Shown in pieces: positions 1 through 10,644 of a DNA stretch of 64,000 bases (position 1 is the stretch's first letter; each line of letters begins with the position of its first letter). Location of the stretch: positions 186,001 through 250,000 of the forward strand of contig NW_005179058.1 of assembly GCF_000350225.1 (NCBI RefSeq), written 5' to 3'. The notes under the pieces are model-generated. The model did not search any database. It saw only the letters and a list, made by a program, of their open reading frames with translations, and was not told the DNA's origin. The position numbers and the translations under genes were made by a program. Origin of the DNA: Chondrus crispus (lineage: Eukaryota > Rhodophyta > Florideophyceae > Gigartinales > Gigartinaceae).

Positions 1-369
1 TTTTTTGTCAAGTTGGAAACAGTACCATTCCGGGCAACATTCTTGTTCAACGGCGACGGCGAGGTAGTGCCGTGCAGCCGACAGCGATAAAAAAGTTTCG
101 AAAATTGTTGCAGGCCCTCCTGTGCAAAGAACCCACCTCCAGACATCTCCCTCGCAACTCGTGTGCAAGAAGGCGAATCAAAAGAGAACAGTCAAGAAAG
201 AGTGGGTACAGACATCTGTACCGTTGCAACCCATTGTTCAGATAAAGGTTCAGTATTGAATTTATTTACATTTTAGAAATATTGCTATTGTTTTTTTTTT
301 TTCTGGCAATCCACTGTTACTTATCCTCCATGCCACCCCCGAATGCAATGCCGTCTCCACATCCATTTC

Positions 370-375
370 TATAAA
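370..375 (+). promoter_or_regulatory. Possible TATA box of the alpha-galactosidase gene
   Basis: A TATAAA hexamer lies about 84 nt before the ATG at 459. The stretch between is pyrimidine-rich, as expected of a 5' leader. The first 369 bases hold no gene I can support; a T-rich run near 289-302 is the only other visible feature. Position and motif are the only evidence. Confidence 0.35.
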
Positions 376-458
376 GACCTCGGGGGGGTTACAAGAACAC
401 TTCTGCATTCACCCTCTTTCTTTGTCGCTCTGCGCCTTTCTTGACACCGTCGTCCGCC

Positions 459-3446
459 ATGCCCACCATGAATGGTCACAGCAAGGCCGCCTTCGCGAAT
501 GCACCTGGTGTTACCTACGACGGGCAGCTCCGTGTTTTCCGTCTTCGATGCAAGGACTCATTGTACGCCTTTCGCGTCGATGATGCTCGCAATCTCGAGC
601 ATCTCTACTGGGGTCCGCCGCTCCCCACGGGCGACGATATTACATATCTTATCCGATCCCATGTCCCAACCCCCTTCGATCCTAGAGGCACCATCTCCAT
701 CGCCAAGATACTAGGCTTGGAGGAACTCGACACCATCGACAACGTCGAGGATCTCTCCGAGAAATGGAAAGTCTTCACCAAGCAGAAGAACGCAGATGGG
801 GTCGAAGTCGGGAAGCGTGGCCGTCGTCTCGAGAACGCCTCATGGCGTCTCTGGAGTCGGGAGCGCAGTCGCGGTGGCGATCTTAACCGCGATCTATCCG
901 AAGCCACCCTGGAACGTACTTTGAACGAGCTCTCGGAATCCGCTAGTGCCTCACAATCTGAGGAGGTGTCCGTTCATTTTCCAGATCGCCCTGTCACTCC
1001 ACATGCTACCGCAAACGGACCAACACGTTCTGCTGGACCTATGGGACTTGGCATGCGTAGAGCAAAGGCCAGTGCTAGTATGGCTGACGTTTCTGCTGTT
1101 GCCCAAGCCCATGTCCAGGGTGCCAGATCCGGCATTTTTTCTCCACTAGAACACCATCGGTCGTCCCATGATATGGGTATGGCAGGTAAGAGTGGACCGG
1201 TGAGTCCACGTCTCAAGTACAATGCAGCCGGTCAAGTTTATAGCCCTGTTGCTGGCTCTTTTGGCGACCTTTCCATGGTTGAACAAGCCACCAACTGGGG
1301 TGCCCTTGACCCCGAGATCCTCGGCAAGAATACCAAGCTGCTCGAGTTTTCCGATGCTTGTACTGGTGACTACAGAGATGCTTCATTCAAGGTCGTCTTT
1401 TCGAAGGATGGCTCCTCAGTCTGTCCCATTCAATACAAAGGCTACAAGATTAAAGAAGGCAAAGTCCTCATGCCATCTCCGATGCCCGCGATGTACACAG
1501 ATAGTGTCGAGGAAGCGACGACCTTGATCGTTGAAATGGAAGATATCCTCTCTGGTTTACGCTTTAACCTGCACTACACCGTTATGCATGACTACGACAT
1601 TATCACTCGTCGAACTGTAATCGTGAATAACGGAAGTCATCCCGTCAATTTGGAACACCTGGTGTCGGGCACGTTTGACTTTGATGCTGAGACGAACTAC
1701 TACATGACGGAGCTCGCTGGAGGATGGGCGCGAGAGCGAGCAGTGGTCACTCAGAAGCTGGAATACGGCGTCACGGTTGTCAAGTCTGCCCGAGGTGCGA
1801 GTTCGCACCAGTTTAACCCCTTCATTGTCGTTTCTCCGAACGAAGAACCGGCGGAGGATCACGGCGAGGTTTTCGGATTCGCGCTAGTGTACTCGGGTAA
1901 TTTCAATGCCGTTACCGAGATTACAGAGTTTGGCCGTCTGCGAGTCAATATTGGCCTCAACCCTGAGAGCTTCAATTGGCATTTGGACAATCAAAAAGGA
2001 AACAACACGTTTTCAACTCCTGAGGTCATCATGACCTACAGCAATGAAGGGCTGGGAAAGATGTCAAGAATACTACACAGGGCGATCAGGGAACGTCTGA
2101 TTCCGCGAAACTCGAGATACAAAATCCCCCCCGTACTTATCAACACATGGGAAGCAGCCTACTTCAATGTGAGCCATGAAATTGTCGTCGAAATTGCCCA
2201 AGCCGCTGTTAAAGCGGACATTGAACTGCTTGTTTTGGATGATGGATGGTTTGGGGTCCGGCAAAACACGCTGAGTGGGCTGGGAGATTGGTATCCGAAC
2301 CCTGATAAGTTCCCATTTGGAATTGATGGTGTTGCCCGAGCCGTTAACGAAATCGGAATGAAGTTTGGCATCTGGATTGAACCAGAAATGGTTTCTCTAG
2401 AGAGCGATCTGTATCGTGCCCATCGTGATTGGTGCCTTTGCGTGCCCACGAGAAGTCGGACTACTGGACGGAATCAACTAGTACTCGACTTTTCCCGGAA
2501 AGTTGTGCGAGAGCACATCTATGACTTGTTACATAGCTTATTGAGCTCCGCCAATATTGAGTATGTGAAATGGGATATGAATCGTCACCTCACTGAAGTA
2601 TTTTCGCAAGAATGGCATGCAGAGAGGCAGGGAGAAATAGCTCATCGATTCATTCTTGGCGTGTACGAGGTGTTGGGCCGACTGACAGAGGCGTTTCCAA
2701 AGGTGCTTTTCGAGACTTGCTCCGGGGGAGGAGGTCGATTCGATTGCGGGATGTTGTATTTTTCGCCACAGATCTGGACTTCAGATAACACGGATGCTCT
2801 ATCACGTGTGTCGATTCAGTATGGTACATCACTTGTGTACCCAGCATCGACAATGGGCGCACATATTTCCACGGTACCGAATCATCAGACACTGCGGACG
2901 ACGCCGATGAAAACTAGGGCAGTAGTTGCGATGTCCGGTACATTCGGTTACGAGTTGGATCCGCGAGAATTCAGTGAGGACGATATCTCAGAGGTGCAAA
3001 GGTATATTGAACTTCAGAAGCGAATTGCACCACTTGTGTATAAAGGGGACATGTATAGGTTGTGGTCGCCCTTCAAGTCAGACTCCGCTGCATGGATGTT
3101 TGTCTCGCGGGACAAGAAGCACGCGGCCGTAATGGCCGTGAGCATCAGACGTGTAGTCGGGCGTCTCCTTCCACGATTGAAACTTCGGGGATTGGACCCT
3201 GACACGGTTTACCACGTGGAGGAACTTTGCCCTGGGACAGTTGTGCGGAACGCTGACACAGGCGCGATGGACCATGCACCCACGGGCGTGTACCAGTATG
3301 GAGCGCCATTGACGATGACAGGACGTACAATGCAGAATGCGGGGCTGCCCGTGAAGTTTTTGTTTGATGCAGATTCTGTTTTGTTTGAATTGAAGGCAGA
3401 TGTTTTGATGTCGCAAGCGAGGGCCATGGCCGAAATCACGATATAA
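459..3446 (+). CDS. GH36 alpha-galactosidase, 995 aa
   Basis: This protein should hydrolyse terminal alpha-galactosides. It belongs to glycoside hydrolase family 36: an N-terminal beta-sandwich (motif LEHLYWGPPL) followed by a TIM barrel. The nucleophile motif YVKWDMNRH is present with its aspartate at residue 706. The acid/base motif lies in the stretch CSGGGGRFD to WTSDNTD, with its aspartate at residue 776. Both sites are intact. At 995 residues it is longer than the usual 700-750 because residues about 100-290 hold a Ser/Arg-rich, probably disordered insertion. I chose the ATG at 459 (GCCATGCCCACCATG context); the open frame upstream begins only with a TTG. No signal peptide is visible, so it is probably cytosolic. 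In red algae the likely substrate would be floridoside-type galactosyl-glycerol; that is inference. Raffinose-type oligosaccharides are the alternative. Confidence 0.93.
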   Translation: MPTMNGHSKAAFANAPGVTYDGQLRVFRLRCKDSLYAFRVDDARNLEHLYWGPPLPTGDDITYLIRSHVPTPFDPRGTISIAKILGLEELDTIDNVEDLSEKWKVFTKQKNADGVEVGKRGRRLENASWRLWSRERSRGGDLNRDLSEATLERTLNELSESASASQSEEVSVHFPDRPVTPHATANGPTRSAGPMGLGMRRAKASASMADVSAVAQAHVQGARSGIFSPLEHHRSSHDMGMAGKSGPVSPRLKYNAAGQVYSPVAGSFGDLSMVEQATNWGALDPEILGKNTKLLEFSDACTGDYRDASFKVVFSKDGSSVCPIQYKGYKIKEGKVLMPSPMPAMYTDSVEEATTLIVEMEDILSGLRFNLHYTVMHDYDIITRRTVIVNNGSHPVNLEHLVSGTFDFDAETNYYMTELAGGWARERAVVTQKLEYGVTVVKSARGASSHQFNPFIVVSPNEEPAEDHGEVFGFALVYSGNFNAVTEITEFGRLRVNIGLNPESFNWHLDNQKGNNTFSTPEVIMTYSNEGLGKMSRILHRAIRERLIPRNSRYKIPPVLINTWEAAYFNVSHEIVVEIAQAAVKADIELLVLDDGWFGVRQNTLSGLGDWYPNPDKFPFGIDGVARAVNEIGMKFGIWIEPEMVSLESDLYRAHRDWCLCVPTRSRTTGRNQLVLDFSRKVVREHIYDLLHSLLSSANIEYVKWDMNRHLTEVFSQEWHAERQGEIAHRFILGVYEVLGRLTEAFPKVLFETCSGGGGRFDCGMLYFSPQIWTSDNTDALSRVSIQYGTSLVYPASTMGAHISTVPNHQTLRTTPMKTRAVVAMSGTFGYELDPREFSEDDISEVQRYIELQKRIAPLVYKGDMYRLWSPFKSDSAAWMFVSRDKKHAAVMAVSIRRVVGRLLPRLKLRGLDPDTVYHVEELCPGTVVRNADTGAMDHAPTGVYQYGAPLTMTGRTMQNAGLPVKFLFDADSVLFELKADVLMSQARAMAEITI

Positions 3447-4079
3447 GGAAACTGTGAATAGAAGCCACACAGCGTGGTTTATTTCAACATAGAGTGGTAA
3501 AAGAGAGGTCATTGACATTTGTTTTGGGCTTTTTACGTAGACATGGTACCATACGACCTTTCCCTTTGAAGTTCACTCGGACGGAAGCGATGAATAACGG
3601 TCGTGTCGAGACTGGGGGTGTACGACGGGGAGCAGGGTGGACATAAAGTACAGGAGCTACGGGAAGACGGGCGAGGAGGGCATGTGATGCCTTAATGGTG
3701 GGTTAGCCTGGAGACATTTAACAGTATCATACACGTGTACAGCATACTAAAGATTTCTTTATAAGAACGATTTGATTGGGTCTTGGTCTATCGAAATGAC
3801 AAATTGCCATCGACCACGTGTCCAAGGGCATGTCACGGAAATGGCTGTGCGTCTGAACGAACAAATGAAAGGTCAACGTCATCACTTCTGTACAGACATC
3901 GGACGGTCGGATACGGGAAGGCGCGCTCTCCTTAACGAGGACACCCCACTCTTTCGAATTTCCTGAGCAGGGACGTAACGCTCCCTCGCAATCACACCGC
4001 GTCGCTTGCATCTCCCTCTTCACAGCGTCGCCGGAAGGCCTTGTCGCGTGTCTCTTGAGTCTGTCGCCAACTAGGTGCA
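3447..4079. other. Intergenic spacer between alpha-galactosidase and Elf1
   Basis: About 630 bases with no supported gene. It should hold the 3' UTR of the alpha-galactosidase and the promoter of Elf1. The small open frames on either strand lack codon structure or homology I recognise. Confidence 0.6.
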
Positions 4080-4433
4080 ATGGGGAAGCGGAAGCGTGCC
4101 ACCAAGCCCCCGCCAAAGAAGAAGGCCGCCAAGCTGGAGAAGATTTTCGACTGCCCGTTTTGTGGCCACGAAAAAACCGTCGACGTCGCCATCGAGAGAG
4201 ATATCAATGTAGGCAAGGTTGAATGTCGCGTCTGCGGTGTCAAATTTTCCGCCTTGATAAACCGTCTCGAAGAGGAGATCGACGTCTACTCCAAATGGAT
4301 TGATGCATGTGAAGCAGCAAACCGGGATCCAAACGAACTCCCGGAACCCAAGGAAGAGACGAAACCAGAGGATCATCTTCCGCCGGCTGTCGATGATGAC
4401 CTTGAAGCCGACGCGGAGGACGACCTCATTTAA
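4080..4433 (+). CDS. ELF1: Transcription elongation factor Elf1/ELOF1, 117 aa
   Basis: Elf1 (ELOF1) is a small zinc-ribbon protein that travels with elongating RNA polymerase II and helps it pass nucleosomes and DNA damage. The family pattern is complete: a basic N-terminal tail (MGKRKRATKPPPKKK), the zinc ribbon with cysteines 25, 28, 49 and 52 (CPFC and CRVC), and the signature VDVYSKWIDACEAANRD. Family members outside fungi are about 80-85 residues long; this one has an extra acidic tail of about 30 residues rich in E and D. The ATG has a good context and is the first in frame. The gene converges on the coiled-coil gene, with 155 bases between the stop codons. There is no intron. Confidence 0.96.
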   Translation: MGKRKRATKPPPKKKAAKLEKIFDCPFCGHEKTVDVAIERDINVGKVECRVCGVKFSALINRLEEEIDVYSKWIDACEAANRDPNELPEPKEETKPEDHLPPAVDDDLEADAEDDLI

Positions 4434-4588
4434 TATGTTCACAACTACCAGTGTACTTATGTCTACTCAGCTTTCGTATATAGCGATGGATTTCTGCACG
4501 GCCGGATGCATGCGTTGTGAGGCGCCCTTTTTGAACCGAATCTGCCGCCCCGATACCGCCCACAGCACATAGGTTTTACCAGCGACAC

Positions 4589-5653
4589 TTACGTTCCTAG
4601 CTCATTTTGCACACTGCTACTGAGAGCACTTCCGCCGCATTCGACCTGCAATTTTCCCTGTCGCAACTTCGTCAGAACATTTTGCAAGAGCGCGTAAATT
4701 TCATTTCGAGCCGTCTCGATAAACACCGCCTCTCGCTTTGCATGCGCGTTCACCGTATACGCAAGGTCCAGTCGTCGCCGTAGCTCCGCCTTGAGCGCAT
4801 CCACGAGTTGTACCTGTTGCTCCTTGGCAAGCGTCGACGTACGCATCACCTTTAATAGTTGCGCGTCCGCTTCACATTCAAGCATCTTGTCGTGGAGATC
4901 GCCCCGCGCGTCTTTAATTGCACCTGCGCTCAGTCGTACCGCATGAGCAAGGGTGTGGTTTTGAGCGTCCCAGAATCGTTTCTGGCTGTAAAGCTCCTCA
5001 TTCTCTGAGCGGAGCCGCTTCACTTGGTACATCGCTCTCTTGTGTTTGAAAGAATCTAAATAATTCTTGAGTTTCGCGTTGTACGCTCGCACTTTCAAAG
5101 CATCAGCGCGTTGCTTCGCCATGACTTTTCTCGCTTCTTCCACTTTTTCGCCATACTCTAGTAGTCCATTCTGTTCGTATGGCCTCTTCTTCTGCTCCAA
5201 TTGAGCTTTCAATGAGGCCAGTTCCTTTTCGCGCAGTTGGAGCAAAGACTTCAGCTCTTGCAGAACATCAGCATTCGGCTTGTGGTCCAATAAGTCGCAG
5301 TATTTTTGGCGCTGCTGAGGGTAGCAGGCGTCGAACGAGCATTCCCTCTCGATGTCGAGTGGAGATAGGTTTTCGGAGAGCCGAAGCTCTAAAGCATCAA
5401 CCGTCCGATAGCAATTGAAGACTTCTGACTTGAACCGACTTGCGTCGCAAGTACCGCACTGAGCACATGATAGATCAGAGCAACTCGTGCGGAGTGTTTG
5501 CGAGCCGCGTCCGAAGCCTCCAGCGGCACTGCCACTCTCCGCAATATTTTTATAGGCCTGCAAGTCGAAGCCTTCAGCTTTCTGCAACGTTAGGATGGCG
5601 TGTGATAGGAAGGAGAGAGCAACCAGAAGCACTCTTGACCGTGCAGAATGCAT
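4589..5653 (-). CDS. Secretory or lumenal coiled-coil protein with a Cys cluster, 354 aa
   Basis: I do not recognise a family. The first ATG in the open frame (position 5653) gives an N-terminus typical of a signal peptide: HSARSR followed by a hydrophobic run, residues 8-22. The frame extends upstream only with a GTG. Residues 58-119 hold eight cysteines (58, 63, 66, 69, 81, 105, 110, 119), partly in a CxxC-like cluster, suggesting disulfides in an oxidising compartment. Residues about 128-330 are charged, rich in Leu, Lys, Glu and Arg, and read as long coiled coil. No transmembrane segment follows the signal. ER, Golgi, cell wall or plastid lumen are all possible. The gene is intronless. 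Confidence 0.75.
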   Translation of the reverse strand: MHSARSRVLLVALSFLSHAILTLQKAEGFDLQAYKNIAESGSAAGGFGRGSQTLRTSCSDLSCAQCGTCDASRFKSEVFNCYRTVDALELRLSENLSPLDIERECSFDACYPQQRQKYCDLLDHKPNADVLQELKSLLQLREKELASLKAQLEQKKRPYEQNGLLEYGEKVEEARKVMAKQRADALKVRAYNAKLKNYLDSFKHKRAMYQVKRLRSENEELYSQKRFWDAQNHTLAHAVRLSAGAIKDARGDLHDKMLECEADAQLLKVMRTSTLAKEQQVQLVDALKAELRRRLDLAYTVNAHAKREAVFIETARNEIYALLQNVLTKLRQGKLQVECGGSALSSSVQNELGT

Positions 5654-8121
5654 TTCGTTCTGCAAGATATCTGAGAGTTGCAGCCCAAATGCTGGCACTA
5701 AGTTGGGATTATGACGATATGTCAGCTGAGATGCTAGTTGTACAGAAGGTGAAAGGCCTTTTAGTTGTGGTTGGTTCGAGTGCTTCGATAGATGAAGTCG
5801 GTATATTCGTCAAATATGATATTGCTGAACCGCTCACAGCTGTTTTTCGACACAAAGGCAATGAGTTTAGAATACTAAAATGCAGTTTGCATTTCGCTGC
5901 ACCATCCAAATGAAGCAACTGCTGGAAGATTGTCAATATTGAACGGCGTGACAAGGAGGAGACCGGGGGTGGCGAACGGGCTGAATCCCAGACGGGAGCC
6001 CTTTTCATCTAAATGAGTCGAAATTATCGAATGGTCATGAGGGACGGTCATTCTATTTTTCATGAGCCGCAGTGAGCAAGTGCCGTTTTCATATCTTGTT
6101 TAAAGGCCGATTAAGTTATTTATCTTAAATCGAAAACTTTAAAACAGGACAAAAGTTGAAAGGGCACAAGCATCTACAGTATGTAATGGCATCACATGGA
6201 TGACGAAATGCATGAATATCTTAGCAGTTCACATTCAGAGGTGCTCCTATGCATCGGCTTTTCATGTATTTGTAAGGCTTTGTCGCGGATGTTGTGGCTA
6301 TATCTGAGAAACGCCCAGCAAGCACAAGCTAAAGATTCCATCCATGCTGCTTTCCGACTTGCTGCCATGCAACTAGGACGGATGTGGGCAATCTACTGAT
6401 CGCTGCGGACACATTAATGGCACTTGGAACATTAATGTAGAGGTGTTTACGCTTCAACTGAGCCGCACTGGCCTTCATGTGGTCTCCTATCTCAAGGGGC
6501 GACGATGGTGCCCTCCTTCGCTTGAGTAATGAGATAGAATCGTTTGTGCGTTATTCTCGCATTCCATGACATCCGATGAGGGAGCAAAAAAAGAGGGAAA
6601 GGAGGCGGAGGGTGGAGTGGAAAAAATAATTCGAATTGCAGAGATTCGAAGGGGACAAGGCAATTGACAGAGTGGAAGTCAGCGCGCAATGACCAGCGAG
6701 TTGCCAAATTAAACTAGGTGTTACAGGGGCCAAAGGAAGGGCGCGGGCAATAGATGGCGTTTGAAACGCATTTAGCGATGTTGCTCCGACGCACGCCGAA
6801 GCGAAACTTAGGCGATGTTTGTGCGAGACAGTATCAACAGCGCGTATGGCGTCTTTGCGGGCCGTACATCAAGCGTGGATCACGATCCGCAACTGCGGTG
6901 AGCGAAAAGCGCGGAGAGATCCGCGGCCATAAGGTTGCGGTTCGAGGGCGCAACGAGGAGCCGGGCAAGACGCAGTTTTGCCAGTCGTGGCTTCTGGGCT
7001 TTTACGAAGCCAGTCTGCGAAAAGCAAAAAGTTAGCGAGTTGTGCGCGAGCCGAAGCGAAAGACGCATAGCCTCGAGATATGTATTTAAGTCCGCATTCT
7101 GTAAAGGCAGCACCATCGGGGTTCAGATGCAGAGAACTTGAAAAAAAGCCGCTTGGTGACAGTGCCCTCTGACTTTTGCTTTGGCTCCATTTCCGTTTCA
7201 TACTGCTCGTCTCTCTGCAGTCCATCTATCTAACTAACGCTACAGTTGGCAGATCACGCAGGCCATCATTTTTCTACACGTTGCGGCTCGGGCAGATGAT
7301 GACTATGTCCGCGTAGAGAGTGACTTATCGTCCCTGGCAGGAAAAGAGGGAGTAGAATTCAAGGGAACTGTGTGTTTGCTTTTTCTTGGAGAAGGTGAGG
7401 CATTGCACATAGAGTTGAGAGGTCGTTTTTTTATATGTCATGTTGGACGGTGGGTCAGGTGATATCTGTACAGCCCTTAGATCGATAAATGGTTCTTGAG
7501 TAACGCACGTCTCATGTCTGAGCGGCATCTAATGCTCTCAAGACTAGGTTTAAGAAGAGAATGCAGAGAACGACGGAGCAGCACGCATATGATTAGGAAG
7601 GAATTTTTGCGCAATGGTCAAAGAATGTGGTCGAGATACGCAGGGCATCGAGACACGGCTGGTGTTTCTTTCGACATCAGCCAACTCCTGGCTAGCAGCG
7701 CGAAAAGAGCACCCGACGACGGCGGGAGTCTACGCTGAGTCCCACGTTGAGTAGAGCAATGCGCATGTGTAATCATGTGACTTTATTAATAGGGAAATGA
7801 TTAATGTTTTTGTGGAAAAGGATATTGTGTGGAGTGCTCTCCGTAATGGCTGAAAGATGGCATTAAAGTGCAGCAACAGTGGGAGTCGGTGTGGGAGGGA
7901 GTGATGTTAGGGGACGCGGAGAGATTGGATGTTTGGTGGAGGTGTAGGAAGATGAAGGGATATTGTATTCTCTATTCTGGAAAGGTACCCTTCGAAGGGT
8001 ACTGTAAAGAAAGAAGTATGATACATTGCAGAATTCTGCAACGTTTTGGTTCATAGATTGATTTACGCTGCCACTCCAATACTGTAACCCGGGAGTATTA
8101 CAATTTTGTGCGAAGGGGTGG
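5654..8121. other. 2.5-kb gene-poor spacer left of the Mutator-like element
   Basis: No gene can be supported here. Open frames are short and overlap randomly on both strands. A more GC-rich patch at about 6760-7080 has repeated motifs (GAAGCGAAA) but no recognisable product. The right end contains two perfect palindromes described separately. Confidence 0.55.
7985..8041. repeat. Two perfect palindromes just left of the transposon
   Basis: GTACCCTTCGAAGGGTAC (7985-8002) and TTGCAGAATTCTGCAA (8026-8041) are perfect palindromes 23 bases apart. The second recurs exactly at 20266-20281, on the other side of the transposon. Function unknown. Confidence 0.7.
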
Positions 8122-8130
8122 CAGGGCAAA
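8122..8130. repeat. Left 9-bp target-site duplication
   Basis: CAGGGCAAA directly abuts the left inverted repeat and is repeated exactly at 18354-18362 directly outside the right one. Nine bases is the usual duplication length for Mutator-like elements. Confidence 0.92.
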
Positions 8131-8158
8131 AACAACGTGAGAAAAGTGAAAATAAGAA
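8131..8158 (+). repeat. Left terminal inverted repeat (28 bp)
   Basis: Begins AACAACGTGAGAAAAGTG and is identical over 28 bases to the reverse complement of 18326-18353. Identity stops exactly at the outer edge, where the target duplication starts. Confidence 0.93.
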
Positions 8159-8583
8159 CTCAACAAAACAAACAACTCAACAAACAAAGGCAGATGATGA
8201 GTGTTTCCACCGGCAACCGTTCGCCGTCCGCTGTCCACGCCCGCCGTCCGGTATCCGGTATCCGCCATCCGCTATTCGCCGTCCGCCGGATGTTTGGAGC
8301 CGACCAATGACAGGCTCAGATATTGGAGATTTTTCTGGCAGGTCGCACTGTGTACATCGGCTAGAGCTAGAGGTACAAACTCTTGTCCGAAAACTTATCT
8401 CTTATCGCGTTTCGCACCGTTACCAGTAGCGTATCCCTCCTTCTGCTCCTGTCCAAATGATTACATGATCATCAGCACAGCTTGTACTTTTCGTATCGAG
8501 AATCCTTTTCCCTGTCCTACGAAGCTAATCTGTTGCACGTCTACTGAAAATGTACCAACTGTGGTTCAGTCTCTCATTACCAA

Positions 8584-9891
8584 TTACATACAAGGCACAA
8601 ATTTAGCTCCTGAGTCAGTGTGCGTTTTGGAATCATGACTTCCCCGTAGCCTCTTGGAACGTTTAGCCCTCTGTCTCCTGCTTTCAGATCTGACGCGAAT
8701 CCCTTTCCTCTTCTGTATCAGCTGGCGAACGTCCCGTATGCACAATATTCCTTCTCGTCCGCAGCAAAGCTCGAGGCTTTCTTTGCATAACTTCATGTGA
8801 ACCCCTTCGTTGCTGTCTATTAGAGTTCTTTTAAAAGCATTTAGAACTACTGAATGCTCTGCCCCACGATTGCCGATGAAGTGCACAACAAAAATACCAT
8901 CCTTGAAATGGATCAGTCTTTCGACAGCTTTGCTTGGGGAACAAGACTGCCAATAACCATCAACCTGGCAATGCCGCAGCTCAAAGCCGGGCTCTTCTCT
9001 CGTAGCCAAACCCGCCAGTTCATTCTCTAAAAATTTGCTAAGGTCACGAAATTGTCGTCCTGTAAACAATGGTGCATACTTGATTATCTTTTCTGTAAAA
9101 CATTCGCCCTTTAGTTCGCAAATTGCATTGAATAAAGAATCTTCTGCGCAATTTCCTGTTTTACCCCCCACAAAAACTTTAACATGCGGTTCGATTCTGA
9201 ATTGCTTTGTTTTTATCGTACTTCCCCGAGCACCAAGACCGCCAACTTGTCGAATGTATCCAGGCTGTTCAGAACCATAGGCATCTAGAGCATCTAAAAT
9301 CTCAATCCGTGATGGGGCCACCATCGAAAACCGGGAGGAATCTTCGCCGTCGGTTTCAGTGTACCGAGATATGTGGGATAGATCACATAAACGCTGTAAT
9401 CCGGAAAATCGATCTATTTTGAGACCACACAAGTCAATCTCATGCCATTCGCCATCATCTTGGGATGTTATGTTTTTCCCCTGATTTTTACTCGACCCAT
9501 AATATCTGCCCGGAGTAAAACCAAGGCTTTCTTGCATTTTTCCAGCATACAATATATATAATACATTCCAACCTCTGGTGTTTTTGGTTTTCCTGTTGAT
9601 ATTGTTTAAGGAAAGACGGTGCACCGCATCACAATCTAGGCTTCGGTTAGGTAGAGCGTCCAACCATTTACAAATGCTTTTCCCCATCAAAGCTAAAAAC
9701 CGTTCTCTGTCCATTTTCACAAGAGTGCTACCGAATTCGAAATGGATAAACCAGTCGGCGTTGCGCGGATTTCCTTCACTTCTCCACATTTTCTTCCAAT
9801 CCTTCCTTCTTGCAAGCTCATCGTATCCTCTTTTTATATTTTTTTGTGTCAGAATCTGAATCTCTCGTTCCTGTTCTTGTCTTCTAGCCAT
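8584..9891 (-). CDS. Transposon-encoded papain-fold-like cysteine protease candidate, 435 aa
   Basis: I do not recognise a named family. The ATG at 9891 is the first in the frame (upstream only TTG). The N-terminus is basic (MARRQEQERE). Residues 244-256 read GKTGNCAEDSLFN, resembling the nucleophile loop of papain-fold peptidases such as OTU proteases (G-x-C-x-x-x-S-L). A histidine lies at 346 in AEHSVVLNAF and an aspartate at 359, in the order Cys-His-Asp of that fold. The C-terminus is strongly basic (RRQRAKRSKR), a likely nuclear signal. It lies wholly inside the Mutator-like element and diverges from the transposase. Its job could be processing element proteins or removing ubiquitin; both are inference. 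The frame is intact. Confidence 0.6.
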   Translation of the reverse strand: MARRQEQEREIQILTQKNIKRGYDELARRKDWKKMWRSEGNPRNADWFIHFEFGSTLVKMDRERFLALMGKSICKWLDALPNRSLDCDAVHRLSLNNINRKTKNTRGWNVLYILYAGKMQESLGFTPGRYYGSSKNQGKNITSQDDGEWHEIDLCGLKIDRFSGLQRLCDLSHISRYTETDGEDSSRFSMVAPSRIEILDALDAYGSEQPGYIRQVGGLGARGSTIKTKQFRIEPHVKVFVGGKTGNCAEDSLFNAICELKGECFTEKIIKYAPLFTGRQFRDLSKFLENELAGLATREEPGFELRHCQVDGYWQSCSPSKAVERLIHFKDGIFVVHFIGNRGAEHSVVLNAFKRTLIDSNEGVHMKLCKESLELCCGREGILCIRDVRQLIQKRKGIRVRSESRRQRAKRSKRLRGSHDSKTHTDSGAKFVPCM

Positions 9892-10597
9892 TCGTATGTT
9901 GTAAAGTAAAAACGTTTGATGCAATTAACGATAAAAGGATACTTACTACCTACATTAGTACTACTTTAATATTGCCATTTTCCGAACAGTTCTTTCTCTG
10001 CCCGCCATGATAAAAATCATCAGTACATGATGGCATGACAAATTTTGTACAAACATTACATGTCACTTTATGTACACTCGATTGCACATAGAGGGACATG
10101 TAATTTTTGATCACAAGTCTTGTACACAATTATTTTGTCCCTTTTGAGTATGCCGTGTCTCATTTTTCTTCTGTCTGATTACAAATATAAAGATTGAGAC
10201 ATGGATACACTACAGTTTGAAATCAGGCGCCGCATGACGCAGTAACGTATTGAGTCTGATTCTGTTTGGAAGTATTTAATGGTCGCCACCGTAACCATTT
10301 TGCTCAGAAACAAATGTATGTAGTGTCACGCCCCTTTATAGCTGGTTAAGAGAAGTGAAATGCCTTCTTTTGAGAAGTGCACGAAAGCACTTGGGACCAA
10401 TAAACGGTGATTACGAGTGGAGGTTCAATTTGCTAGGTAATAATATCTGTAAACGGACGCCGAGAAATGCGTCCCTCAAAACCATATGGCTGCGACCATT
10501 AAATGAGGCTTGACTCAAATAGACTGTCCTTCTGTTCTAAGCACTCTGAGGCCTATTGAAGCCTACATAACATCTCATAATCAAGTGGTCATTTCGC

Positions 10598-10644
10598 GCA
10601 CCATGTAATTCAGCACGTGCATAACGTGCTGAATTGCATGGTGC
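10598..10644. repeat. Hairpin with 21-bp arms
   Basis: The arms 10598-10618 and 10624-10644 are reverse complements except for one position, with a 5-base loop (GCATA). The arm contains CAGCACGT facing ACGTGCTG. It lies in the non-coding interior of the transposon. Confidence 0.85.

Noticed and set aside
6900..6970. tRNA-like T-arm (GGTTCGAGG flanked by complementary GTTGCG/CGCAAC)
   Set aside because: The loop is nine bases, no A box or acceptor stem is found at the right distance, and no cloverleaf can be drawn.
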